Source: Rubripirellula amarantea (lineage in GTDB: Bacteria; Planctomycetota; Planctomycetia; Pirellulales; Pirellulaceae). From it: 64,000 nucleotides of DNA. The stretch is taken from positions 434,001 through 498,000 of the forward strand of contig NZ_SJPI01000001.1 of NCBI RefSeq assembly GCF_007859865.1, written 5' to 3'. This document shows positions 54,304 to 62,840 of the stretch, piece after piece (positions within the stretch are counted from its first letter, which is position 1; each line of letters starts with the position of its first letter). Both the position numbers and the translations under genes were made by a program. Under the pieces are notes generated by a model. The model was not told the DNA's origin and ran no database searches. It saw only the letters and a list, made by a program, of their open reading frames with translations.

Positions 54304-56241
54304 TCACTTGCGTGCGTACTGGAACCAAGCTTCAACGTAGCCTTCTACGGTTACGCCGAAGGCTTGCGTGAATGCGACGTCAAATGGAGCGTTCTCACTT
54401 AGCTGCCTTAGCAGTTGGTCGTACTTCTTTCGCTGAGTACGATCAAGCAACGTGGTTGCGATCGCTGCGCCGACTCGGTCCGATTGCTCTGGCGACATTT
54501 TGCCCTCCAAGAATTGCTTGGCATTCTCGGCGGACATTACAGCCTGCTGAGTTTCCATTTCGATTTTCCGTCGATCATCGCGACTGAGCTTTGCTTTTCG
54601 CATCGCAGTAACAACACCAACGCCTTCGGCGAGCCATCGAGGAAGATCCGAGCCTTGAGTGGCCACGGCAAGACTGGTCAACGGGGCGAGCAAGCGACTT
54701 TCAATCGTTGCTTCGTCATCGTTTTCACCAACTACCACTGCGACATAAGCGTTGATTCCATCGTACGACCAATGGCTTGTCCAACCGGTTGGGATGCTCC
54801 GCTGCTCTACCATTTTTGCGAATTCGCTGTAGTCGTATCGCCTGGGGAACACAAACACCGTCGCGCGTCCTCGATAGTACGTGCCGTCACCTTTGGCTGG
54901 CATAACCGAATCCACGACTTTGAGTTGCCGTTGGACAATCGTCGAAACCAAATCCAAGGTGGCTTGCGATCCTGTTCCCAATACCAAGAATTCGTCGGAC
55001 TTCGCTTCGTTGATCTGCTTTCCCGACCCGTTGGCCAAGGCCCATGCTTCCTTCGCTAAATCCGCTCTCTTGGAAGCTACCTCTTCGGGCGACGCCGATG
55101 ATGCCCATGCCAATTGATGCATCACTGGTAGCGACTGAGTTTCGCTGCTGCCGTCAAACGTCGCCCCTTCATCGATCCATTTGGCGATCAACTGGATATC
55201 TTTCTCGGCCAGGGCAGGGCGACCGCCCGCAGGCATCCGGTCTCCTTCCAAGCCTCGAAGTTTTTTCACGAACAAACTGTCAGATCCCTTGCCCGGCTCG
55301 ATCACTGATCCGCTATCGCCACCTCTTAATAACCCAGCGAAGTTGTCCATCCGCAAACCCCCACGAATCTGCATCGCATCAATGTGGCAACCGGAACAGT
55401 TATTGACCAAGAGACCCGCGATGTCCTTGGCGAAGCTAACTGTTTCGTTACCGGATGCACGAGTCACGCTCATGGCTGGCGATGGCTGGTTTGATACAGA
55501 TGCGGATGAAACCAGCGGTGCATTGGGATCAGCCCCATCAAATTTTGCTCCGGCTGCCACCCACGCTTTCAACGTCGCCAACTCTGTCGCAGGAACCTCG
55601 CCCGATCCACGAGGCATGTCACCCGTCTCGATGGTCTCGATCAATCGGCTGCCTATATTGTCACCTGGCATGATCACGACACCTTCCGGAGGCCCCTTCA
55701 TCAAACCAGCGTAAGACAGCATTTGGAATCCACCCTTGGCTCCCGCGACATGGCACTGTCCACATCGGTTCGCAAGAATGGGAGCAACAACCTTGGTAAA
55801 GCTAAGCGGATCATCGGTCATAAAGACTTCTGGGCCAGTTGGCTTCTCAGGTCGTTTCGCAGGTCGTTTCGACGACTTCGCCCGACGATTGGAAGCCATG
55901 CTAGGATCGGCGTCGGTAACATTTTCTCGATCGGCGATGGGTTCAATGACAATGCCTTTGGATTCAAGCAGCTCACGAGCTTTTTCAATTCGCTTGATCG
56001 CAGGCTGGAGTTGATCCATCAAGCTCGGTGACTGTTCAGCGACCATGTTTATTAATTGGGTTGCCGAGCGTATTTCGTCTGCACATTCTTCGAGCTTGCC
56101 AGAGGCATAGTCTTGGCCTGCTTTTGCCACAGCGCGATTGATGTCGAGCACTTTTTTGCGATCCGACAGCGAAACAGCGTCCTCGGCAATTAAGGTCGAG
56201 GACACGATCAGCAGAACGAAAAGGCGAGCAAAGAGTTTCAT
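54304..56241 (-). CDS. Exported double-CxxCH cytochrome protein with degenerate peptidase-like domain
   Basis: 645 aa with a signal peptide. Two haem c motifs, C160-G-Q-C-H164 and C282-S-G-C-H286, each start a planctomycete cytochrome-type domain (then G-D-M-P-R-G-S-G-E and G-D-R-M-P-A-G-G-R). Residues about 400-645 resemble a peptidase-MA/DUF1570-like gluzincin domain (L-P-R-W-L-A-E-G-V-G at 533-542), but the place where HExxH should precede it reads L-A-P-L-T-S-L-A-V-A. A binding or structural role is likely for that part. Confidence 0.82.
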   Translation of the reverse strand: MKLFARLFVLLIVSSTLIAEDAVSLSDRKKVLDINRAVAKAGQDYASGKLEECADEIRSATQLINMVAEQSPSLMDQLQPAIKRIEKARELLESKGIVIEPIADRENVTDADPSMASNRRAKSSKRPAKRPEKPTGPEVFMTDDPLSFTKVVAPILANRCGQCHVAGAKGGFQMLSYAGLMKGPPEGVVIMPGDNIGSRLIETIETGDMPRGSGEVPATELATLKAWVAAGAKFDGADPNAPLVSSASVSNQPSPAMSVTRASGNETVSFAKDIAGLLVNNCSGCHIDAMQIRGGLRMDNFAGLLRGGDSGSVIEPGKGSDSLFVKKLRGLEGDRMPAGGRPALAEKDIQLIAKWIDEGATFDGSSETQSLPVMHQLAWASSASPEEVASKRADLAKEAWALANGSGKQINEAKSDEFLVLGTGSQATLDLVSTIVQRQLKVVDSVMPAKGDGTYYRGRATVFVFPRRYDYSEFAKMVEQRSIPTGWTSHWSYDGINAYVAVVVGENDDEATIESRLLAPLTSLAVATQGSDLPRWLAEGVGVVTAMRKAKLSRDDRRKIEMETQQAVMSAENAKQFLEGKMSPEQSDRVGAAIATTLLDRTQRKKYDQLLRQLSENAPFDVAFTQAFGVTVEGYVEAWFQYARK

Positions 56242-56383
56242 GAACGATTTTCGATAAGTGTTCAGATTGGGACAGTCGCGGCGCGGCCAACCAAAACATA
56301 ACGCAGCGGAAGAGACATTATACCTTCCTTATTTCGACGATGGACAAGCTATCGGACGGCTAAAGCGATGGAGGTCAACGAAA

Positions 56384-57409
56384 TCAAGATCGAGAAGATT
56401 TCGCCGTCGCGCGGGTCAGTCGGTCCATTATCGCTTCGCCAACTCCCGTCGGTTCGCAACGATCAACAAGAAGCAGATCCAAATTCTCATGGTCAAGTCG
56501 ACGTATCGCCCCGAACAACTCACGTGCTACTTCACTCAAATCACCTGTTGGCGACAGCACCTCCATTCGGATGAACGGGTGCAGTAGCTGTTCTCGATCG
56601 GAGCTATCGGTTGCTAACGGGGCAAATGCAATTCGTCCGCACCTTGGTGGCAAATCGGCGAGGGCGATCTCATCAACGAATCGAATTGGGGTCGTAGGCG
56701 AGTAGTGTTCTCGCATCATACCAGGAGCCAATAGCGAGGTATTTCCGTGGTCGTGCGAGTGGACCAGCACATCTGTCCCGAGGCAATTCGCAATCTGATC
56801 GCGAGTGATCACGCCGGGCCGTAGCATCGTAACGTTTTGACCATCAAGCTTAACAATGGTCGATTCCAATCCGTGACCGCAAGGTCCACCATCGAGTACC
56901 ATTTCCACTTCGTCACCCAGTCCTTCAATGACATGAATGGCCAAAGTCGGGCTGACATAGTTAGAACGATTTGCGCTAGGTGCCGCCAACGGAAATCCGC
57001 AAGCATGAATCAATTGACGCGCAACTTCGTGGCTAGGTATTCGTACCGCAACCGTGTCGAGTCCTGCTGTGACGATGTCGGGAACAGCGGCATTTCGAGG
57101 CAGAACGAGCGTGAGCGGCCCGGGCCAAAATTGTGACAACTTATTAATGCGCTGGGTAACGATCGGATCCAAATTGGGATCCGTGACCCAGGCCAACTGC
57201 GTCACATCCGCTAAATGAACGATCAATGGATTTGTTGCGGGTCGACCCTTCGCTGCGAAGATTCGTTTGACGGCCAACTCATCGAGGGCGTTCGCAGCCA
57301 ACCCGTAAACTGTCTCAGTGGGGATGGCAACTAATTGACCATCAGCGAGCAACACGGCAGCTCTTTGAATTGCCTCGAAAGTGGGAGTCGTAATTTTGTT
57401 GCGACGCAT
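56384..57409 (-). CDS. sua5: L-threonylcarbamoyladenylate synthase (Sua5/TsaC type)
   Basis: 341 aa, the long Sua5 form. The YrdC domain has the K/R-x-x-x core: P-T-E-T-V-Y-G-L, K-R-I-F-A-A-K-G-R-P-A-T-N-P-L, and F-P-L-A-A-P-S-A-N-R-S. A Sua5 C-terminal domain follows (A-P-G-M-M-R-E-H-Y-S-P). It makes the threonylcarbamoyl-AMP used for t6A37 of tRNA. The first step needs ATP, threonine and bicarbonate. Confidence 0.94.
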   Translation of the reverse strand: MRRNKITTPTFEAIQRAAVLLADGQLVAIPTETVYGLAANALDELAVKRIFAAKGRPATNPLIVHLADVTQLAWVTDPNLDPIVTQRINKLSQFWPGPLTLVLPRNAAVPDIVTAGLDTVAVRIPSHEVARQLIHACGFPLAAPSANRSNYVSPTLAIHVIEGLGDEVEMVLDGGPCGHGLESTIVKLDGQNVTMLRPGVITRDQIANCLGTDVLVHSHDHGNTSLLAPGMMREHYSPTTPIRFVDEIALADLPPRCGRIAFAPLATDSSDREQLLHPFIRMEVLSPTGDLSEVARELFGAIRRLDHENLDLLLVDRCEPTGVGEAIMDRLTRATAKSSRS

Positions 57410-57688
57410 TTGGTCTTAAGACAGCGATCAAGAGAAGTGCATAAAGCGTAGGCCGGCAATTTGACACGGTCGCTGTTGTTTAACCAACGAAGCAACCTGT
57501 TCTACAATTTACATCCGCAAAAGGTACAGCGATATGCACTCCTGCGGGTTCCCTTGCAAAAACGCATGCTTCAATCGCGGTCAAGTTGCTTAACGCTCTA
57601 CCCGGTATGATAGTTCCTTACATGTGTCGAATGCCTCGCCCCACGCATTCCCTGCGAGGCAATCAAAAACGACTTCTGACTGCCAGCG

Positions 57689-58396
57689 ATGAATGATAAA
57701 ACCGTTGATCCCGCCTTTACGAAGACCGTGTTGCAGCGGGCTATCCATGACCTTCGAGCTCCTCTTCGTCATGTCTTGATGCATTGTGAGATTTTCGCCG
57801 AAGAAACGGCTGCAATCGAACTCAATCCAGAGGCCGAGAAAGCCATTGAGGATATCCAACTTGCCGTCCAGCGTAGTCAATCGGTCCTCGCGGGACTCAC
57901 AAAACTAGTACAGCATTGCTGGGATGAACCCACACGAGAAGCAACCGACATTCGAATGCTGATCGCCGGCGTTTGGCAGTCGCTTGAGGATGTCAGTCCG
58001 CCCGATGCGAAGCTCTCGTTCAGCGGCGAATGGCCTTCGCTTTGGATAGACGAGCAACAGATTGGTTCGGTGTTCACCGAACTTTTCGGAAACTCAATTC
58101 GCTATCGAGACGAAAAGCAAACGCTGGACATCAAGGTAGCTTGTTCCCAAAAGCTGCCTTCTGCCGTGACCATATCGCTAAGCGACAATGGTCTGGGAGT
58201 GAACCCGAAGTATGCGAACCAGTTAACCGCTCCTTTTGGCGTGTTGCCGCAGAGCGATGTGAAAGTAGGTCCGGGTGTGGGATTGGCACTGGCTCAACGC
58301 ATCATCGAGCGGCACGGCGGATCGCTAGCGATTCTAGCCGCCCGAGGTCATGGGCTTGCGATCGAGGTGAATCTGCCAACCGGTCCAGCAGGTTAG
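57689..58396 (+). CDS. Soluble histidine kinase
   Basis: 235 aa, no membrane span and no sensor domain. H-box A-I-H20-D-L-R-A-P-L-R-H-V is followed by a helical dimer region. The ATPase lobe has F-T-E-L-F-G-N-S-I (N box), D-N-G-L-G-V (G1) and G-P-G-V-G-L-A-L (G2). It is convergent with the LuxR-type regulator 20 bp away; the pair may form a two-component system, but the opposite strands mean they are not co-transcribed. Confidence 0.88.
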   Translation: MNDKTVDPAFTKTVLQRAIHDLRAPLRHVLMHCEIFAEETAAIELNPEAEKAIEDIQLAVQRSQSVLAGLTKLVQHCWDEPTREATDIRMLIAGVWQSLEDVSPPDAKLSFSGEWPSLWIDEQQIGSVFTELFGNSIRYRDEKQTLDIKVACSQKLPSAVTISLSDNGLGVNPKYANQLTAPFGVLPQSDVKVGPGVGLALAQRIIERHGGSLAILAARGHGLAIEVNLPTGPAG

Positions 58397-58416
58397 CAAA
58401 CCACGCTTCGACCAAC

Positions 58417-59112
58417 TCAGGAAGCAGCACGTATGACAATCTTTGACTTTAGCAATTCGACTTCGCTTGCTACGCCCAACTTGTCAAAGACACGACTTCG
58501 GTGCTTGGACGCAGTCTGAACAGTGATACCCAAGATCGATGCGATTTTCTTCAGCGTGAATCCATGCACCAATTGCTCAGCGACTTCCTTCTCTCGTTGC
58601 GTCAGCACTTCCCATTCTGCGGGGGTGTCTGCGGTGCCAGATGTGCGATCGCTGATTGACTCGGCGTGGTCAAAAGCACGCTCGATCACATCCAGGAACT
58701 CCCTTGGTCCAGCGTCCTTTTCGATAAAATCAAAGATCCCTGCGCGAAATGCCGCTCGACATGACGCTGTATCACCAAAGCCGGTCATCAGAATACAGGT
58801 CAGCGATGAGTCTTGATCCTTAATGGCTTCAAACAACGACAACCCATTCATGCCCGGCATCAACATATCGATTAATACGCATCCGCCTTTAATTGAATCC
58901 ATCGCATCGAGAAAAGATTCTGCGGAACTGAATGATCGAACCTTTACACCTACGGATTCACAGATGCGTTCAACGAACTGAATTTCCTCGGGGCTATCAT
59001 CGACAAGATAGACCTGGCGAGTTTTTACTTGCTCCAACATGTCTTGAATGATCTCTTTGTTGTGGGGCATCGACACGCTCAAATTGAACGTGGTGGGGGG
59101 CTCAACATGCAC
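58417..59112 (-). CDS. FixJ/LuxR-type response regulator
   Basis: 231 aa from the first ATG; Met15 or Met25 are possible alternative starts. Receiver: D-D pair in Y-L-V-D-D-S, phosphoacceptor Asp82 (L-I-D-M-L-M-P-G-M-N-G), Lys132. LuxR-type HTH: L-T-Q-R-E-K-E-V-A-E and T-V-Q-T-A-S-K-H-R-S-R-V-F-D-K-L. The layout matches FixJ-type regulators. The convergent kinase is a candidate partner. Confidence 0.9.
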   Translation of the reverse strand: MHVEPPTTFNLSVSMPHNKEIIQDMLEQVKTRQVYLVDDSPEEIQFVERICESVGVKVRSFSSAESFLDAMDSIKGGCVLIDMLMPGMNGLSLFEAIKDQDSSLTCILMTGFGDTASCRAAFRAGIFDFIEKDAGPREFLDVIERAFDHAESISDRTSGTADTPAEWEVLTQREKEVAEQLVHGFTLKKIASILGITVQTASKHRSRVFDKLGVASEVELLKSKIVIRAAS

Positions 59113-59450
59113 ATTGCTTATGGGTCAGTGGGGGTTACATTAAAGTGTGACCGCGACGAGACCCACGATTTGAATTTCGTCCCCTTGAATGCTTGTTCTA
59201 GAGCTACCTTGAGGGCAAACGATCAATCTCACTGTGTTGTCTTGCCGAATCTAAGGGTGATAACGTTCACGCTGCACGAAGGTTTACTACTTTCCCCCCA
59301 ACAGATCCTTCATGCGTCGAGACATTATTTCCCTTTCGATAGTCACAATCGTTCCGAATGCCCCACGTTCACTCGCTCGCGCAAAATTAGCTTTCCGTCT
59401 AAGCCCCACTTCGGAATCCATTTTGCAAAGAACCGTGTGACTCGGTATCC

Positions 59451-59553
59451 ACCAACTGCTCTTCTGCTTGCACTGTCGATTTAGTTGCCCCACGAATCGA
59501 ACGAATAACAGATGCCCCTCGTAATTCCCAGTGCGAGCAGAAGAGCAGTTGGT
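59451..59553. repeat. 25-bp inverted repeat, 24 of 25 matched
   Basis: Left arm 59451-59475, right arm 59529-59553, 53 bases between, one mismatch. A T-rich stretch (TTTCTTTCTTTT) follows the right arm. It may be a termination or RNA-processing hairpin, or the terminal repeats of a small mobile element remnant. No target duplication is visible, and no related copy was seen in this window. Confidence 0.85.
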
Positions 59554-60020
59554 TTTCTTTCTTTTGTCAGCACATCCTGTTCATAGACAATGGGATCTGT
59601 TCTCTAGCGGCTTCAACTTCGGTTGCGAAACGGTTTGTGAACGCAAGCCAAATTTCGCAAAGCTGATCCCTGTGTTTTGCGTCCTTTCTTCAACTTATGT
59701 AACAAGGAAGACGCCACATCTTTTCAAGTCGCGGTGCCAACTGGCGGATCGTGTAGCGTCGATGGCGAACGACCGCCGCGCGTCCTGGGAACCACGCTTG
59801 TCGCTTGAACACAAACGTCACCTTAACGTTGCATCGTTTGGACTTAGCGCACGAAAACCCGCAGACAATACAACGAGCTAAACGAGGGATATTCAGCGCG
59901 TTGGCGACCCCATATACTCAGGTGGCCTAGCCACGCAAAACTGCACGGTCAGTCGACGTCAAGGATTGTGATAGTGACGTTATTTTGCTGCGAAAGAGCA
60001 ACAAATTCCAACAAAACACT

Positions 60021-60033
60021 CACGTTCAACGTG
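60021..60033. promoter_or_regulatory. Palindrome before gntR-type gene, candidate operator
   Basis: CACGTT-C-AACGTG, a perfect 6-bp inverted repeat around one base, 6 bp before ATG 60040. GntR/HutC-type repressors often bind such palindromes near their own starts, so autoregulation is possible. No second copy was located before the dehydrogenase or deoC genes by eye. Confidence 0.4.
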
Positions 60034-60039
60034 AACTTC

Positions 60040-60804
60040 ATGGACAAAAATCTGCGACAAAGCCCTGTCTACCAACGGCTCAATGAGCGGCTTCGCGCTT
60101 CGTTGCACTCTGAATACCAGGGTGGCGACAAGTTCATGTCTGAGCGACAGATAAGTGAACAGTATTCAGTTAGCCGTGCGACTGCGAACAAGGCTTTGGC
60201 AAGTCTTGTTTCAGAAGGAGTCTTAGAGTTCCGACGTGGAGTGGGTACATTCGTTCGATGCGATCTGAACCACTACAACCTGCGCTCTTTGGTCAGCTTC
60301 ACCGAGAAGGCCAACGCAGCGAACAGGAAACCCAGCACTCAAATTCTCTCGTTTGAGTCGGTAGTGGGAAACCAAGTCGATGAGCTTGTGACACAGGCGT
60401 TGAACGCGACGGACCATTCGCAACTATGGGAAATGAAACGCCTGAGACTGGCTGATCACGTTCCCGTCATCTTGGAACATCGTTATGTGATCGCCGAACA
60501 TTGTCCGGGCATGACCAAGACTCAAGTCAAAGGATCGCTCTACCAAGCGTTCACGAAAACGTTCGGACTTAGCATCGCAGGCGCCGACGATATCATTCGT
60601 TCGGTTTCACTCACAACGAACGAAGCTCGAATACTAGAAACGACGTCGAGAGCCCCCGCTTTGGAAGTTATCTCCGTTGGCTTCATCCGCAAAGGCACTC
60701 CCCTATGGTGGGAACGGACACTGTATCGAGGGGACCAATATGAATTCCACAGTCGGCTAGGACCGATTCAAACGGCAACACCCGCCCGCGGCCAACTGCG
60801 GTAA
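60040..60804 (+). CDS. GntR-family (HutC type) transcriptional regulator
   Basis: 254 aa from ATG 60040; the frame runs back to 59968, but those residues do not fit the family. The N-terminal winged HTH (S-E-R-Q-I-S-E-Q-Y-S-V-S-R-A-T-A-N-K-A-L) and G-V-L-E-F-R-R-G-V-G-T-F-V are classic GntR. The C-terminus is a UTRA ligand domain (L-E-H-R-Y-V; A-P-A-L-E-V), which usually binds small sugars or amino compounds. It is followed by a Gfo/Idh/MocA dehydrogenase and DeoC, which it may control. Confidence 0.92.
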   Translation: MDKNLRQSPVYQRLNERLRASLHSEYQGGDKFMSERQISEQYSVSRATANKALASLVSEGVLEFRRGVGTFVRCDLNHYNLRSLVSFTEKANAANRKPSTQILSFESVVGNQVDELVTQALNATDHSQLWEMKRLRLADHVPVILEHRYVIAEHCPGMTKTQVKGSLYQAFTKTFGLSIAGADDIIRSVSLTTNEARILETTSRAPALEVISVGFIRKGTPLWWERTLYRGDQYEFHSRLGPIQTATPARGQLR

Positions 60805-60848
60805 CCCACCAAGACTTTGACCATCAACCTAGAGCTTATCCAGTGCAA

Positions 60849-62006
60849 ATGAAATTGAACGCTGCCGTCGTGGGTACCGGATTCATCGGTCCTGTTCACG
60901 TTGAAGCACTTAAGCGAATCGGTGTGAACGTGAAAGGCATTGTGGGATCGTCGCCCGAAAAGTCGATTGCTGCATCTGAAGACTTGAACTTGCCCGGACG
61001 CTATGAGTCGATTGAAGATGTCTTACGCGACGATAACGTTGATGTGGTGCACTTGGCGACGCCCAACAAGTTTCATTTTGATCAAACCAAGTTGGCACTT
61101 GCCGCCGGCAAACACGTCCTGTGTGAAAAACCGTTGGCGATGAATTCGCAACAATCCGCCGAGCTTGTACGAATCGCCAACGAAAGCGGACTTGTGACGG
61201 GCGTGGCTTATAACATTCGCTTTTATCCGCTTTGCCACGAGGCGGCCGCTCGCATATCACAGTCTAACTTTGGCGAAACGTTGCACGTGACGGGATCCTA
61301 TGTGCAGGATTGGCTATTGAAACAAAGTGATTTCAATTGGCGGGTCGTCGCCGGCGAAGGTGGTGATCTTCGTGCCGTCGCCGACATCGGTACTCATTGG
61401 CTTGATTTGGTTCAGTTCATTACTGGCCAATCGGTCGTGTCGGTTTGCGCCGACTTGCAAACCGTCCATTCCACTCGCTATCGCGCGATCGGCGCAACGC
61501 TCACGTTTTCGGGATCCGAAAACGCCACCGAGACCGAGACCGAAGCGATTGACATCAACACCGAGGATGCAGGTTGCATCCTGCTGAAGTTCGCCAACGG
61601 CGCCCGCGGATCGTTGCACGTATCGCAAACAACAGCGGGTCGCAAGAACTGTCTCCGTTTTGAGATTGCTGGAAGCCACCAAGCACTTTCATGGAACAGT
61701 GAGCAACCCAATTCGCTTTGGGTCGGGTACCGCGACCGCCCCGCAGAAATGCTAATTCGAGACCCCGCCACGATGTCTCCTTCTGCTGCTGCGATCGCCT
61801 CTTACCCGGGCGGTCATGCGGAAGGCTTCCCGGATACGTTCAAGCAGCTTTTCCAAACTTTCTATAACTACATCGCAGACGGCGACTTTGCCGCGCCACG
61901 TCAATTCCCCACATTTGACGATGGCCACCGCGAGGTAATGCTTTGCGAAGCAATTCTAAAAAGCCACCGAGAACAAGCGTGGGTTGATGTAGCCCATACG
62001 GCTTAA
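60849..62006 (+). CDS. Gfo/Idh/MocA-family oxidoreductase
   Basis: 385 aa from ATG 60849 (GTG 60843 is in frame two codons earlier). The Rossmann motif is V-G-T-G-F-I-G-P-V-H, the family E-K-P is in L-C-E-K-P-L-A-M-N, and the active-site region contains D-I-G-T-H-W-L-D (catalytic Asp/His). Such enzymes oxidise sugars or cyclitols with NAD(P). Its place between a UTRA regulator and an aldolase suggests a sugar catabolic route. Confidence 0.92.
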   Translation: MKLNAAVVGTGFIGPVHVEALKRIGVNVKGIVGSSPEKSIAASEDLNLPGRYESIEDVLRDDNVDVVHLATPNKFHFDQTKLALAAGKHVLCEKPLAMNSQQSAELVRIANESGLVTGVAYNIRFYPLCHEAAARISQSNFGETLHVTGSYVQDWLLKQSDFNWRVVAGEGGDLRAVADIGTHWLDLVQFITGQSVVSVCADLQTVHSTRYRAIGATLTFSGSENATETETEAIDINTEDAGCILLKFANGARGSLHVSQTTAGRKNCLRFEIAGSHQALSWNSEQPNSLWVGYRDRPAEMLIRDPATMSPSAAAIASYPGGHAEGFPDTFKQLFQTFYNYIADGDFAAPRQFPTFDDGHREVMLCEAILKSHREQAWVDVAHTA

Positions 62007-62074
62007 TCTTCCAACTAACCGTCCCCTGTCAATCGGCACTTTGCCACCACTTAACACCTCAAGGAAATATACCA

Positions 62075-62800
62075 ATGGCTGAATACACCTATCATGACGT
62101 TTCGAAGATGATCGATCACTCGCTTCTTAACCCAACGCTTACGACCAAAGATCTAGATGTTGGTATCGAACTGGCTATTGCCTATGAGTGCGCCAGTGTC
62201 TGCATCATGCCGTACTACCTAAAACAGTGTGCCAAAATGCTAAACGGCACCGGAGTCGCCTCCTCGACTACGATCGGATTCCCCCACGGTGGACACACTA
62301 CAGCCATCAAACTTGCCGAAGCCAAACAAGCGATCGCGGATGGTTGCGAGGAATTGGACCTGGTTACCAATATCTCCAAAGTGCTTAGCGGCGATTGGGA
62401 TTATGTAACGCAAGACATCGCCCCTGTCATTGAGGTCGCGCATGATGCGGGCCAAAAAGTAAAGGTGATTTTTGAGAACTGCTACCTGAATGACGAGCAG
62501 AAGATCCGTCTTTGCGAGATCTGTACTGAACTGGGTGCCGACTGGGTCAAGACTTCGACTGGTTATGGAACGGGTGGAGCGACTCAGGAAGACTTAAAAC
62601 TGATGCGTAAGCACTCTGGCGAAAACGTCCAAGTGAAGGCTGCCGGTGGAGTCCGCGACCTTGAAACACTACTAGCCGTTAAGGCAATTGGTGTGACGCG
62701 ATGCGGTGCAAGCCGAACCGCTGAAATGCTCGATGAAGCTCGTCAGCAACTAGGAATGCCCGAGATCAAGATCGCAACGTCCAATACAGCAGGCTACTAA
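62075..62800 (+). CDS. deoC: Deoxyribose-phosphate aldolase
   Basis: 241 aa. AAGGAA precedes the ATG by about 8 bases. Schiff-base Lys159 is in D-W-V-K-T-S-T-G, the second catalytic Lys188 is in V-K-A-A-G-G-V-R, and Asp95 is in E-L-D-L-V-T-N-I. It should cleave 2-deoxyribose-5-phosphate into glyceraldehyde-3-phosphate and acetaldehyde, though the pairing with an oxidoreductase hints that another phosphorylated sugar may be used. It is 68 bp after the oxidoreductase gene and is likely the last gene of the operon. Confidence 0.92.
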   Translation: MAEYTYHDVSKMIDHSLLNPTLTTKDLDVGIELAIAYECASVCIMPYYLKQCAKMLNGTGVASSTTIGFPHGGHTTAIKLAEAKQAIADGCEELDLVTNISKVLSGDWDYVTQDIAPVIEVAHDAGQKVKVIFENCYLNDEQKIRLCEICTELGADWVKTSTGYGTGGATQEDLKLMRKHSGENVQVKAAGGVRDLETLLAVKAIGVTRCGASRTAEMLDEARQQLGMPEIKIATSNTAGY

Positions 62801-62840
62801 AGCCCGCCGTTAGCTTGACATTCATGGCTTGTCGAAGGTT

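Larger units (their letters stand above)
59113..60039. other. 927-bp gap upstream of the GntR operon
   Basis: No protein gene is supported; several open frames of up to about 150 codons have unlikely composition. The main feature is a 25-bp inverted repeat (listed separately). The last 100 bases hold the promoter of the GntR gene and a short palindrome. Confidence 0.4.

Noticed and set aside
59029-59881. Several frames of 60-150 codons in the gap before the GntR gene
   Set aside because: They cross the 25-bp inverted repeat and show no domain, signal peptide or ribosome site.
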